Both the position numbers and the translations under genes were made by a program. The notes beneath the pieces were generated by a model. The model was not told the origin of the DNA, searched no databases, and saw only the letters and a program-made list of their open reading frames with translations. Positions 45,236 to 57,814 of a DNA stretch of 64,000 bases are shown one piece after another. The stretch's first letter is position 1; each line of letters begins with the position of its first letter. The stretch is from Lycorma delicatula (lineage: Eukaryota; Arthropoda; Insecta; Hemiptera; Fulgoridae): the NCBI RefSeq assembly GCF_047948215.1, contig NC_134460.1, positions 10,163,501 through 10,227,500 on the forward strand, given 5' to 3'.

Positions 45236-45966
45236 GGCGGCGAGAAAAGGCGAAAATGTGGTGAAGGCGCTGAGCAACATGATGAGAAATAAGGGCGGTC
45301 CTCAGACTGGTAAGAGGAAACTGTTGGCCAGTGTGTACTCTTCTGTGGTGTTATATGGAGTTCCTGTATGGCCGGGAGCGTTGTCGAGGGCAAGGAACGT
45401 GAGGCGTTTGGTTATGCAACAACGTAGGCTGAACATACGTGTCATCGCAGGGTATCGAACGATCAGCGCCGGGGCGGCTTCGGTTATAGCTGGAGTACCT
45501 CCCGTAGACTTACAAGCGCAAATGAGAGCTGCAATAGTGAATGGAGGGGACAGAAAGGAGGCAATTGACGGTCTCTACATGGCTTGGTGTGACAGATGGC
45601 GAGATTCAGACAAAGGAAGGTGGACCTATGGGCTCATACGAGACGTCAGGAACTGGGTGGAGCGGAAGCATGGTAATACAAGCTACGAATTCACCCGGTT
45701 CCTGTCTGGACATGGATGTTTTCAAGATTACCTGTATGGGCAGATGCCATACAAGTTGCTGTTACGATTGCGGCGGACTGGATACAGCAGAGCATGTAGT
45801 ATTTTTATGCCCTAGATGGCGCAACTTCCGCGTAGTGCTCGAGGGTCAGGGTGTGGAGGGGGCCAACAATATAATCGAAGTAATGCTCAGCAATGGCAAC
45901 AAGTGGGAGTGTGTCTCGACTACGATCGCATCAATGATACGAGAGAAGGCCGATGAAGAGAGGTGA
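45236..45966 (+). pseudogene. ORF2 C-terminus of an R1-clade LINE, one frameshift
   Basis: First frame (to 45815) has KLLASVYSSVVLYGVPVW, RLNIRVIAGYRTISAGAA and IAGVPPVDL, the conserved post-RT region, then FLSGHGCFQDYLYG. A frameshift at about 45730-45757 moves the rest to a second frame ending at 45964-45966, with the terminal finger CCYDCGGLDTAEHVVFLCPRW. Here the C-C-H-C residues are all present. The RT catalytic domain itself is lost by truncation. Confidence 0.85.
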
Positions 45967-46298
45967 CGGCAGGATGAGTTGATGCGAATTTATGGAGGAT
46001 TGGAGTTCGATGATGGGTGATCAAAGGAGGCCAGCTTCTGGGGTGGGCGGCGGGGGCTCCTCGGAGTCGTCGCTCGTCGATCGCCCCCTGGGGACCCATT
46101 CCGGTCACACGGATTCGGATAGTGGAGTGCCTGGGTGATCATTCAGGGGCTGTACATACCATATGGCTTAGATCCGGCCCCTGCATGGTAGAAGGGGAGG
46201 TTTTTTAGCGGGTGAGAGCCCCGCACTGCCCGTCAGTACGGGCCTGACGGCGGCTGGCAGAGCTTTTTCCTCCGCTACGGAAAGAAAAAAAAAAAAAA
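45236..46298 (+). mobile_element. R1-clade LINE, 5'-truncated, with TSD
   Basis: AAGGAGTGAAACA at 45223-45235 recurs at 46299-46311 (the first two As could belong to the tail). Contents: the ORF2 C-terminal region, then a 3' untranslated region from 45967 with a perfect hairpin CCGTCAG/CTGACGG at 46230-46250, and a poly(A) at about 46285-46298. GC content is far above the flanks. A different family from the 4-kb R1-like element, judged by the 3' end. Confidence 0.88.
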
Positions 46299-46600
46299 AA
46301 GGAGTGAAACAATTTTGTAAAAACAAAATTACCAAAATCAATATAAAGTATTAACAGTAATAGACTAGTTTCATTTTATTAACTCTCCTAAACAGAATTC
46401 TATTAGCAAGAGTTATAAAAAAATGACTCGTCAAAGAATGTCCAGTTGTGTAGAAATGATTATAGTAAAATTTAAATAAATGTTGATTTTTTTTTTATAA
46501 ACAAATAATCATATATTTTTAACATATAAATGTTTAAGATTATTAACGTTAAACAAAGAAGAAATTAAATTACTAGGATAAAATCTTTAAGGAGTTAATA

Positions 46601-46815
46601 TCAACAGCAGCTGGAGTACAAAGTTACAAATATTCTCTCAAACCAAAATGCCATATGAGAGTTATGCCTGAACAAACGGGTATAAATCAGAATATTTCTA
46701 AGAATCCTAAACTTAAAAGAGCTTCCTAACCTTCGTAACAAATTATTTATATGGATATTAAACTTCAGGTTACAATCAAAATCTATCTCAAGATACTGTC
46801 GCTTGTTCATGTTAA
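46601..46815 (-). pseudogene. Small LINE RT fragment, CR1/jockey-like
   Basis: Minus-strand reading EIDFDCNLKFNIHINNLLRR, GSSFKFRILRNI and HNSHMAFWFERI resembles the region after the RT catalytic box (D-x-x-L-x-F-x-x-H-I-x-x-L ... L-R ... H-x-x-Y-G-x-x-x-W). About 70 codons, no flanking element structure, no TSD. Weak but consistent with the family pattern. Confidence 0.5.
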
Positions 46816-48190
46816 GACAAGGATATTGAGAGATCTACAATTTTTTTATAAATAATTTATTATAAAAATAATAATTGCATATATATAAAATATACATAAT
46901 AGTAATTAAAATAAAAAGGACAAAATTTTTTAATGATAGTTAAATTATAAAAACCAGAATACAGTCTAATTTACTAAAAACGCTATAATGAACGAAAGAA
47001 CCTAATGTTTCCTTAACGAGATAACACTAGAAAAGTCTAAAGTTCATACAATTCAATTTTCTGCAAATATTATTACCTTTACTGTTTATCAATAACTCAC
47101 GGTACAAGTTCTTGTATTTACCCACTGTCCATACTGAAACAGTCTTACTGATGTCTCTGTTATCACGAATGAGCCAAACATGACCTCACAGAACTACTAA
47201 CTTATCGATTGTTATCACGATGGTCCGACCACGGCTTCGCCTTACTCTCTATTCGCTGATTCCTGACATATCCTTTGACCTGCAAAACCAGTACCCGACT
47301 CGTCCGTTTCAATTGTTGAAGCGTAATATTTTCCATTTCCGCGCCCTAAAGTTTTTCTGCAAATTCTTTTCCTCGTCCGGTAACCCTTCTGGTCGAACAA
47401 GAGCTTTTTGAGGTGCTATTGTCTGTATTACAACGAACAAATTTTTAAGAAAATAATTCCTTTTAGTCCCTTCTGGATTCTTCTTTTCATTATTATTTTT
47501 TCTTTCTTTCTTCTAAATCGAAAGAAATCCGTTACCGAGGTCTGTTATACTGGTCCTGTTACAAAGAATCCTCTCTCTGAACAACCTATAAAATTCTCTC
47601 TCTTTGTTGATCTCTGGTCCTCTTAACGAAATTAACAAAATTTAGCACCATAGTATTAAAGTAATTATACTAAGCTGACAGAAATCGAATTTAAATAAAA
47701 TTACTTTGTTATTTATATTAATAATTTTTCTCCTGTTAGAAAAATAAACTACTTCAGTTTTAATTGCATTAATGCACACAAAAATTTATACATTTAATCA
47801 TTAATCAATTTCAGACTCATATTAGCCTTTAAATTACAGCCTTATAAAAAGAACCATTACTAAAAACATGTTTACGTTTGTTGTTTATATGGCAATAATT
47901 TAAAATTTTATTCTATTATTACAGGATTTGTATTTTGATGGTAACCTAGAATAACCCAATTTCCGAAGTAGGTGAAGTCTAAGATGCAAAAGATCTATAC
48001 AGTAGACTTGATCAGAAAAATCGTATTATTTCTGCAATTGAAACCTATTTTAAATTTCAAGACCTGCCAATGAGATTTTATAAATGTCAAATTCAATTCC
48101 AGTCATTGATTCTCTGGTTAGTACCAACCAGGGAACGATATCTTTCGTTCCCGTGAGCTAAGAAAAATGGTTCTTATTTTCCTTTCAAAA

Positions 48191-48228
<38 letters not shown>

Positions 48229-48480
48229 TTTTCTTATATATTAATATTATGAAGAGAGCTTTTATTAGAGAGATTATGAAGAGAGATTATTATCAGAGAG
48301 CTGAATATAAAGAGTATAATAATTTTTTTAATTGTGCCAACTGCTTTAATCTAAAATTTTATTTAACTAACGTCTCCCATACCTACATAATTCTGAGTTA
48401 GACTGCTGCAAACCACCATCATTGTCTATCCCTCCTTAATTCGTTAACAAATCTTGATAATATCGTATAAAATTTCTCCA
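46816..48480. other. No supported gene; (TA)n and an 8-bp hairpin
   Basis: Bases 47220-47410 are somewhat GC-richer with an open frame but no motif. GGGAACGA/TCGTTCCC (48131-48152) forms a perfect hairpin. A (TA)n tract at 48194-48223 sits between AAAAGTGT and ACACTTTT (48187-48232). Confidence 0.5.
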
Positions 48481-48499
48481 TAGCAATTTTCAACTAGGT

Positions 48500-49058
48500 G
48501 AGGTCAAGGGGAAAATTGGCCCCTCACAAGCGGCGAGTCAATGTGGCGAGAACCACATTGTCGAACCGTGTGGGAGTTCTTGATGCGGTTGCTTTGTTCA
48601 ACCGACATCAATAGTTTATCTAAGGGAAAAGACTTCTACCCCACTGCTGTCGGAAGCTAACCTAGAGATATATGGCTGACCACCTACCAATTAAGGCTCT
48701 AAGCGCTTTAATATGGTGTTCAGGTACTTGTTGGCATTCAGCGACCTAGGCGTGGCAGCGAATTACTGTCTACATGAAGTAAATTTGTATTTATAGATCT
48801 AATATATATTTTTTGTAGTTGAAGAGGTGCGCCTACCCATTTTAGCAAATATATGACAAGTGAGCGGTGGAAACACGTAAGCCGGTGGTGTATGGCACCA
48901 CGCTAAGTCCGCTAACGCTGTTAGGGAAGCACTAAGAGCTATTTAGGACGCTGGTCGCTAAACTCTTTCGAGACTCAGCAGCCGTTTGTAGCACAGACAT
49001 TCGGTCTTATGTTTTAGGGTGACCGAATTGGGTGGGGGCGAGAGAAATGCCAATCAAA
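48500..49058 (+). mobile_element. LINE 3' tail, 5'-truncated copy of the 59-kb element
   Basis: Aligns over its whole length with 59723-60289: shared blocks include CACAAGCGGCGAGTCAATGT, GGTGCGCCTACCC and TTTAGCAAATATATGACAAG. The longer copy shows that this is the last ORF2 codons plus the 3' untranslated region of a LINE. Starts just after GGTGAGGTCAAGG and ends near 49058 without a clear A tail. A diverged CAATT-CTAG flank pair may be an old TSD. Confidence 0.75.
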
Positions 49059-50884
49059 TCAATTCCATCTAGATGACTCCTAGTCACTTTTAATTCTAAA
49101 AGCAAATAAAAAATTCTTTTCTTTCTGCTCTTGCCACTCTTCTTGTTTCCATTTCATTTATATGCATACAGTATATCAAAATTATCTCAATTAGTTTTCA
49201 TCTACGTTTTTTTTCAGTTTATAAATATCAAGTATTTCCTTTTACTTCTTTATTTTTCACTTTCCTCCTTCTTATTTTTCTATTATATGCTATGTAAAAT
49301 TTCAAAGTAGATTTTATCATAGTTTTTTTTTAGTAAAAATTATAATTTTTAACATATAAATTTTTTAATTTCATTTACAACTTTCAGGTAATTTTGAAAT
49401 TATATAAAAGTCAGAATCAAAACACGAATAATTAAATACATAAAATAAGTAAGTAAAGTTGTAAATTACTAAAGTTATTAAAGTATTTAATATCTATTCC
49501 AGCTTGAATTCTCGCGTATACTATTATTGTTTAGGTTGTAAGTATCAATGCTATTAGCAGTTTGTTCATAATTTGCTTACAGTAACTGTATTGTTTAAAT
49601 TTAAGCGTTTGTAAAGTAGTACGATAATGGAAGTGCAACTATTCACACAGCAATTCATTCACTGTACTTATATACACCGCTATTAATTATTTAAACATCT
49701 GCTGTTTGTAAGAACAGAACATTGTGCGACTAAATGTTGTACGTAAATTACAGAATAACGATGAATAAATTATTTTCATTTAAAAAATAATATATTCATT
49801 TATTCTAGAAAAATTAATTAAAAATCTTAATTTGTTTCTTTTTTTTTAATTTGGTAACAAAATCTATATTTAATAAAAATTGCAACTCACGTACAGTTAA
49901 CGATTGAAATACATCGAAGTAAAAATAAAAAATAAAAATTTAACATGATTTATGAAGGGACAAGTGTGTGAAACACCGCCAGAATCCAGACAAGCGATAA
50001 AGAAAAGTACTGTGGCTCTGCTTTCCGTACGTGTCTACAATGAAATGAGCTTTGTTCATATCACAAATGGGAATGATGTGTTAGATATGATATCTGCTTT
50101 TTTAGAATAATTTAACTTTTTTTTTTAGCCTCTCATATTTACAATAAAATTTACATAGTACTAATATTATAGCGTATAATATTATATCATATTTTAATAT
50201 GAGATTATGATACACACATATGTGTTCGCGCGCGCGCTCCTTATTTTAGTTAGTGAAAACTTGCTATTTTGATAATTGGTGTACGTGTCATTTTTAAAGA
50301 TAAAGAAATGTGGTCTTGTGATTGGTTGGGACGTAGTTGAACGAACACAATTTCGCACTTCAATTTACCAATTTAATTACTCTTAACGATTGGCTCAAAT
50401 TTGATGTATTCCTACTGGTCCGGTGTGCTGATTCGTAACACTGATTAAAATATTAAATAATGTGGTGGTTGGAATTATGTGTATTCCAATCGATCAAAAA
50501 AAAAAATCACCTGTTTAATTGGTCTATGTACGTATGTTGCCTATTGGTGAAATGAATTCATTCTTCAGATTTGTTGATATTAAGCGATACTGTGATTTAA
50601 TGATTTCTTTTATTCAACTTTCGTAGGAAGGAGAGTGATGTAATTTTTCGCGGCAAATGTTATATATGTACTCTATAAAAAAATAACTTTACTCTTCTAA
50701 ATAATTGCTAAGATTAGATAAAGCATCATTGTATCTTTAGATTGTATATTAATATATTCGAATTTTTTTTTGATTCAATGACTTTCTTTATTTTAATATC
50801 ATTATTCGATTGTTTGGATACGCTCGTTTTAAGTGTTATTTACGGGATTACGCGTAATTAAAATGATAATATTAATATATCACC
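49059..50884. other. AT-rich stretch, no supported feature
   Basis: No coding signal; a short alternating CG run near 50227-50238. Confidence 0.5.
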
Positions 50885-51480
50885 CCTGCGATAAACCGGA
50901 ACCTAGCGAAGAATTCCGAGAAGAATTCACTCGTTATCTCATGGAGAGGAGGACAGTACACCAGAAATAATCTAGTGGGACACAGCGAGTCCATGTTTTC
51001 GACCGTGGTCGCCTAAATCTGTAACGTGCTGAGTGCAACTAGTTGGTGATGCCTCAAGGAGATTTTAACTAACATCACAATACTCCAATGTGTTCTGCAA
51101 TCCGGATATTGTTTCGTATATACGAAGAAACAACAAATCTAGTTCTGCTCAGTGAAATGCGTTTTCGGTGTAAGGATGACGTTTAATGATTCGGCAAGTC
51201 CTGAGATTTTAATTCTTCCCGTCGAGTATTAACAGGACCGTTGATTTTTCATGTAACGACATTTTGAAACTTATCTGTTGGCAGACTTTTGCGATTTCTT
51301 GGAAGAGTATGCTTATGAGAATTCCTATTTGTTTGACTAGAAAGTCTATGTTGGAGGACAGCTTCTCCAATTTGCCCGCACCATCTCCACAGTTATGTTC
51401 TTGTTTACACCATTCTGGCATAAAGTTTCCGTTATTTTCTACGAATTCCAGCTAGGGTGGGTCCCGTTGTTTTGTTACAA
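50885..51480 (-). other. GC-richer fragment with minus-strand frame, unassigned
   Basis: The minus-strand frame 51421-51209 gives MPEWCKQEHNCGDGAGKLEK, then a helical stretch with NIDFLVKQIGILISI and EIAKVCQQISFKMSLHEKST. It could be coiled-coil-like or a LINE ORF1 remnant. Composition differs from both flanks. No family recognised. Confidence 0.35.
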
Positions 51481-53215
51481 GGAATGTTTAAATCTCACTT
51501 TGTTTCGTATTTCTGTGTCTGTCAAATCCACCTGTTTCTATTATTTGTTCGCCAGTAAGGCGAACAAATAATAAGGTAACAATAATAAGGTAACAAATAA
51601 TTTTTATTAGCGTTAAAAATAAACAGTCGTATCGTGAGATAAAGTAGGATATTTTTTGCAATGTCTGCGCAGTTATTTAAAGATTTACCGCCAGTTTATA
51701 ATTGTGTTTTTTTATATTGGACAAAAATAACCATCTAATGTTAAATGTAGCATATTTTTAGTAATAACTGTAGAAAGGGTGAGGAAAACCCTAAATATTG
51801 TTGTTATATCTGGAGAATTTCTGGAATGTCAGTTGTAGGAGACGTACATAAATTTTTCATGAAATGAATACACACCCACCCGTCGCCAATTCAATAATAG
51901 AACGAAGAATTTTCATAAATCCCTATCACTTAAAGATTGTTAAGTAATTAAACAATGTATCCTTTATATTAAATTCAAAAGCCCTTCTACTTATTCTGAG
52001 TTATTTATTTTATATCTAGACTAGGCAAAGTTGCCGGGCGATCAAAAATGATATTTAATAACGAAGTAATTTTAAATATTTGCATTTCGTGTGAAGTATG
52101 ATTTTTTTTTTATATATGTATAAAAATATATATGAAAATACTGTATATATTCGCGGAAATTGATAATTGAATAAAAGTGTGACATTAATCAATAAGGAAA
52201 TGGAATGTTGTGGTTAAAATGTACATGCTTACATGGCGCAATATGTTTGTACGAGCTGTTGTACCTATATGCTTAGAGGGCTATAGTGTAATCCATGTTT
52301 TAAGCGAGTTTCAAACTAGGTCACATGTTTTGTAAATTAATTGCAATCCACAACTTACCCGTACACGACTAAGGCGGTTTGCCACTTGCATCTCACTTAA
52401 CTGGACTTTCGTAAAACGATAAATCATGATCTTACAATACCGGTAATTGAGTTATACTTTAAAGTTTTGACATTTTATAAACTTACAATTGTTTCATATT
52501 TTGTCATCGTCTATGTAATAAACTAATTTCAATTAGATCGATACAAAAGGAAAATGAAATACTTCTAAAATTATACTAATCAAATTATGGCTGTTAATTT
52601 ATTTTTAATAAAATTAAAAAAAAAGTTTTTAATTCGAATCAGTATGTTTTTTTTACTTAACTTTTCAATATGTCCAGCTTTACTTTTCACGAAATTGATC
52701 CATTTCCATGATTCATATTTTAATCTTTATTGAAGAAGATTTACTGACGATCCTGTAATAAATGTTTCCCATAAATTAAACTAAAGTTTTTTAAAGAAAA
52801 ACTTAGTATGTTTTGTTTACGATAGAAAAAGTCGAGGTATTTACCACAGTTTACGTTTCCATTATTGTTTTAACGTAATATTTATACCCGATGATATTCT
52901 AATATTTAAATAAATATTTTACTTAAATATTTGGAAATATAATTACGAATATTAGAGTAAAGAAAGTAATAATATTTTAAAAATTTCAAAGAATCTTAAG
53001 TCATTTTCGGTAGGATTCGTTAGAGGGGAAAAATAAAATTTCAAAGATTAAACTTTACAATTAAACCGTTCTAAAAATTAAAAAAAAGAATTAATAATCT
53101 TTTTAATTCGTCTTTAAATTCGATTTTGAAGTCTGTACCGTTTAAAGGGATAGTAAGCTTAAGTTTTACGCATTATTTCATTTCAAACCCGACTGTTTTA
53201 AGTGTAAATGAAAAA
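51481..53215. other. AT-rich stretch, no supported feature
   Basis: No gene seen. Confidence 0.5.
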
Positions 53216-53218
53216 AAA

Positions 53219-53863
53219 AAAAACAATTAAAATAATTGTAAGAAAAACAAAGGAAGGTACAAAGGTTGGTATTAAACTAGCGGTACTGTTGTAGAGAAGG
53301 TTGACAATTTTTCTTATTTGGGAAGCACAGTCACTAGCGATAATAAATGTGCCACAGAAGTAAAAAGAAGAATAGGGCTGGCAAAACGAGCTTTTCAGGA
53401 TAAAAAGAATATACTGACTGATAATCATATGAGTATGCAAATAAGGAAACAGTTCTCTAAAACTTATGTCTGGAGTGTTCTAACGTACGGGTGTGAAACG
53501 TGGATGCTTGGGAAAGCAGAAAGAAAAAGACTGGAAGCAATGAAAACGTGGATTTGGAGGAGAATAACAAGAACAAGATGGGTGAATATGAAAAGAAATG
53601 ATCGAATGTTAACAAAAGTGGGTGAGAGGAGGTCCTTGATAAATGTTATACGAAGAAGAAGAGCGAAATTGATAGGACATGTAATATGACATGACCAGTT
53701 CTTGACGAATATATTTGAGAACAAGACTTTGGGTAAAAAACCTAGAGCAACTATCATCAATAATGTTAAAGAAGAGATGGGCCTTGGTTCATATAATTAC
53801 TTGAAGAGAGAAGCGGCGATGAGAGTGGCGTGGCTAAATCGACAAGGCGTAGAATTATGGTGA
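53219..53863 (+). pseudogene. LINE ORF end, second RTE/EN-RT family
   Basis: Starts readable near 53290 with VDNFSYLGSTVTSDNKCATE, then VWSVLTYGCETWMLGKAERK (post-RT block), WRRITRTRWVNMKRND and a C-terminal EEMGLGSYNYLKREA ending VAWLNRQGVELW and stop at 53861-53863. One in-frame stop (53687-53689) splits the frame after KLIGHVI. The layout is like the RTE copies but the sequence is clearly another family. 5' limit is uncertain; no A tail or TSD seen. Confidence 0.75.
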
Positions 53864-54630
53864 TATTAATTGTCGGTATATTCTTTTTTTTGAAATCAGT
53901 TTATTTTGTTTATTCTTGATTCTATTTTTTCTTTATTCTATTCTCATTCACTAATCACTGAACAACAGAAAAACCATCTTATTCTTTATACATATAGTAT
54001 TTTAATAAAGTTTCATACGGCATTTTTCGAGTATAAATAATATACTTAACCTAGTGTTTCTTAACAATATTATTTTTTTCACTTTGTACTACTTACCTCG
54101 GTTTTTACTAGTGTTTTATACATAAAGTAGTTGAAATGTAAGAGACACAATTCAAAGTTGCTTTCTGTAAGAGTAATGATGCTCAGTATACCCAGTCCTT
54201 GTGTTAGGCTGAGTGAAGCTGTCGCTTGTACAAATGAACATCTCTTGAATTCTCCGATTGGATTTCAAAGTAACAAACATTCGGCCTTGCATGGATGTCT
54301 GTTACTTTGAGAATAGCGAGTAACTTTCAGGAGCGACTTATATCTCGTATCTCGTTTCAGGTTTCAACATTTTTGGTTATTACACCTTATATACACATAT
54401 TGGACAGAATAGCAAATTTTAATCTAGCAGGAGAATAAAATTATTTATTACTTACTTTCTGCTCGTTGTATTTTTTTCTTTTTTATCTTTTTTTAATCGC
54501 TTTCGTAGAAAGCTCTCTTAGAACTAAGAGTTGAAAAAAATATCGGAATAAAAATATGTTTGTAAAATTTTATTAAAAATGAAATAATTTTTTATAAATG
54601 ACTGTTTAACAAAGAGTAAATTAAAAAAAC

Positions 54631-54679
<49 letters not shown>

Positions 54680-54956
54680 GAGTAAGCAGATTATTTAATT
54701 TTTAAACATAATAAGATTATAAAACTATTGATTACAGTAAAAATGAAATAAAGATATTTTGGTAATTGTGAGCCTGAACGTCCTCAACTTAAATATCTCT
54801 TATATTGCAATATGATGGACAATCAAACTAGTACAAAACAGAAAAAAAAACAATAGTCGTCGGAAATTAATCTTTATCTGTGTAGGCTTCATAGCTAATT
54901 ATTAAAAATCATTAAAGCGCTGTTTACTGGCCACCTAAATAGGTAACATATATATA
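53864..54956. other. AT-rich stretch with a long (TA)n
   Basis: (TA)n at 54633-54676. No gene. Confidence 0.55.
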
Positions 54957-55148
54957 TATAATTTGTATATCTAACGTTAATTAGACGAAGTTAGCGAGCG
55001 AAGCGAGCGAAGGTTATGTTTGGTTAGATTATATTGATATAGTGCGCGATGCGTCATTACACAGAATCAATACAATCTAATCAAACATAACCTACGATCG
55101 CTTCGCTCGCTAACCTCGTCTGATTAACGTTAAAAATAAAAATTATAT
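54957..55148. mobile_element. Palindromic MITE-like element, about 192 bp
   Basis: Two arms of about 67 bp (54972-55037 and 55066-55131) are near-perfect reverse complements, with a GC-rich GCGAGCGAAGCGAGCGA core; complementarity extends more loosely to 54957 and 55148. The loop is about 28 bases. The right end recurs at the window start (1-24), which supports a repeated element and not a local palindrome. No coding capacity. No obvious TSD because the flanks are AT-rich. Confidence 0.8.
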
Positions 55149-55410
55149 CTCTCAATATATTTATTATCAATATATTATTTATCGGTAGATAAATTATTTC
55201 TCTCTGTATTTAAAATAAAGCATTTTTTTTTTATATAACCTATCGCTACTTCTTTTTCTGGTGAATTACATTAGAGTCTTTTTTCAGTATTCTTGAACAC
55301 ATTTCTAATTCAGAGTATTATTTATTTATTTATTGAGCTCATAAAATTATATATATCTTAAATCAAATTATTTCATATTTATTTGAATATTTATCTTTTA
55401 GTCAAAAAAG

Positions 55411-57803
55411 TGAATACGGGCTGGGCAAAAGGAATGAAAGAGGGGACCGACTTATAGAATTTTGCACAAAGTATAATTTAGTAATTGCCAACACCCAATT
55501 TAAAAATCATAATAGAAGAATATACACTTGGAAAAAGCCAGGCGATACTGGAAGGTATCAGATAGATTATATCATGGTTAAGCAAAGATTTAGGAATCAA
55601 CTCGTTGACTGCAAAACTTACCCTGGAGCAGACATTGATAGCGACCATAATTTGCTGATAATGAAATGTAGATTGGGGTTTAAAAACCTGAAGAAAAGGT
55701 CTCAGATGAATCGGTGGAATTTAGAGAAGCTTGAGGAAGAGGAAGTAAAGAAGATTTTTGAGGAGGACATCGCAAGAGGTCTGAGTAAAAAAGATAAGGT
55801 AGAAAATGTAGAAGAAGAATGGGAGAATGTTAAAAAGGAAATTCTTAAATCAGCAGAAGCAAACTTAGGCGGAATAAAGAGAACCGGTAGAAAACCTTGG
55901 GTTTCAGACGATATATTGCAGCTGATGATGAACGTAGAAAATATAAGAATGCTAGTGATGAAGAAAGTAAAAGGAACTATCGGAAATTAAGAAATGCTAT
56001 AAACAGGAAGTGCAAACTGGTGAAAGAAGAGTGGATTAAAGAAAAGTGTTCAGAAGTGGAAAGAGAAATGAACATTGGTAAAATAGACGGAGCATACAGG
56101 AAAGTTAAGGAAAATTTTGGGGTACATAAATTAAAATCTAATAATGTGTTAAACAAAGATGGTACACCAATATATAATACGAAAGGTAAAGTCGATAGAT
56201 GGGTGGAATATATTGAAGAGTTATACGGAGGAAATGAATTAGAAAATGGTGTTATAGAGGAAGAAGAGGAAGTTGAGGAGGATGAAATGGGAGAAACAAT
56301 ACTGAGATCTGAATTTAAGAGAGCATTAAAAGATTTAAATGGCAGAAAGGCTCCTGGAATAGACGGAATACCTGTAGAATTACTGCGCAGTGCAGGTGAG
56401 GAAGCGATTGATAGATTATACAAACTGGTGTGTAATATTTATGAAAATGGGGAATTTCCATCAGACTTCAAAAAAAGTGTTATAGTTATGATACCAAAGA
56501 AAGCAGGGGCAGATAAATGTGAAGAATACAGAACAATTAGTTTAACTAGTCATGCATCAAAAATCTTAACTAGAATTTTATACAGAAGAATTGAGAGGAG
56601 AGTGGAAGAAGTGTTAGGAGAAGACCAATTTGGTTTCAGGAAAAGTATAGGGACAAGGGAAGCAATTTTAGGCCTCAGATTAATAGTAGAAGGAAGATTA
56701 AAGAAAAACAAACCGACATACTTGGCGTTTATAGACGTAGAAAAGGCTTTCGATAACGTAGACTGGAATAAAATGTTCAGCATTTTAAAAAAATTAGGGT
56801 TCAAATACAGAGATAGAAGAACAATTGCTAACATGTACAGGAACCAAACAGCAACAATAACAATTGAAGAACATAAGAAAGAAGCCCTAATAAGAAAGGG
56901 AGTCCGACAAGGATGTTCCCTATCTCCGTTACTTTTTAATCTTTACATGGAACTAGCAGTTAATGATATTAAAGAACAATTTAGATTGGGAGTAACAGTA
57001 GAAGGTGAAAAGATAAAGATGCTACGATTTGCTGATGATATAGTAATTCTAGCCGAGTGTAAAAAGGATTTAGAAGAAACAATGAACGGTATAGATGAAG
57101 TCCTACGCAAGAACTATCGCATGAAAATAAACAAGAACAAAACAAAAGTAATGAAATGTAGTAGAAATAACAAAGACCGCTGAATGTGAAAATAGGAGGA
57201 GAAAAGATTATGGAGGTAGAAGAATTTTGTTATTTGGGAAGTAAAATTACTAAAGATGGACGAAGCAGGAGCGATATAAAATGCCGAATAACACAAGCTA
57301 AACGAGCCTTCAGTAAGAAATATAATTTGTTTACATCAAAAATTAATTTAAATGTCAGGAAAAGATTTTTGAAAGTGTATGTTTGGAGTGTCGCTTTATA
57401 TGGAAGTGAAACTTGGACGATCGGAGTATCTGAGAAGAAAAGATTAGAAGCTTTTGAAATGATGTGCTATAGGAGAATGTTAAAAATCAGATGGGTGGAT
57501 AAAGTGACAAATGAAGAGGTATTGCGGCAAATAGATGAAGAAAGAAGCATTTGGAAAAATATAGTTAAAAGAAGAGACAGACTTATTGGCCACATACTAA
57601 GGCATCCTGGAATAGTCGCTTTAATATTGGAAGGACAGGTAGAAGGGAAAAATTGTGTAGGCAGGCCACGTTTGGAGTATGTAAAACAAATTGTTGGGGA
57701 TGTAGGATGTAGAGGGTATACTGAAATGAAACGACTAGCACTAGATAGGGAATCTTGGAGAGCTGCATCAAACCAGTCAAATGACTGAAGACAACAAAAA
57801 AAA
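55411..57803 (+). mobile_element. RTE-type LINE, copy H, longest copy, with TSD
   Basis: Flanked by AGTCAAAAAAG at 55400-55410 and 57804-57814 (11 bp). Starts inside the endonuclease and runs through the RT to the 3' end; the perfect inverted repeat CAGTCA-AA-TGACTG is at 57774-57787, followed by ACAACAAAAAAAAA. It is the reference for aligning copies A, B, C, D, F and G. Confidence 0.92.
55412..57788 (+). pseudogene. RTE endonuclease/reverse transcriptase, two frameshifts (copy H)
   Basis: Begins EYGLGKRNERGDRLIEFC and gives IYTWKKPGDTGRYQIDYI and DIDSDHNLLIMK, the last endonuclease motifs including the catalytic SDH. A one-base loss at about 55928 (in ILQLMDERRKYK) shifts the frame. RT blocks follow: LNGRKAPGIDGIPVELL, SLTSHASKILTRILYRR, FIDVEKAFDNVDW, VRQGCSLSPLLFNLYMEL and FADD at 57028-57039. 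A four-base loss at about 57176 shifts it again; the last frame (57186-57788) carries GSETWTIG and VGRPRLEYVKQIV to RESWRAASNQSND. RTE clade is assigned from motif order and 3' structure; I ran no phylogeny. Confidence 0.88.
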
Positions 57804-57814
57804 AGTCAAAAAAG

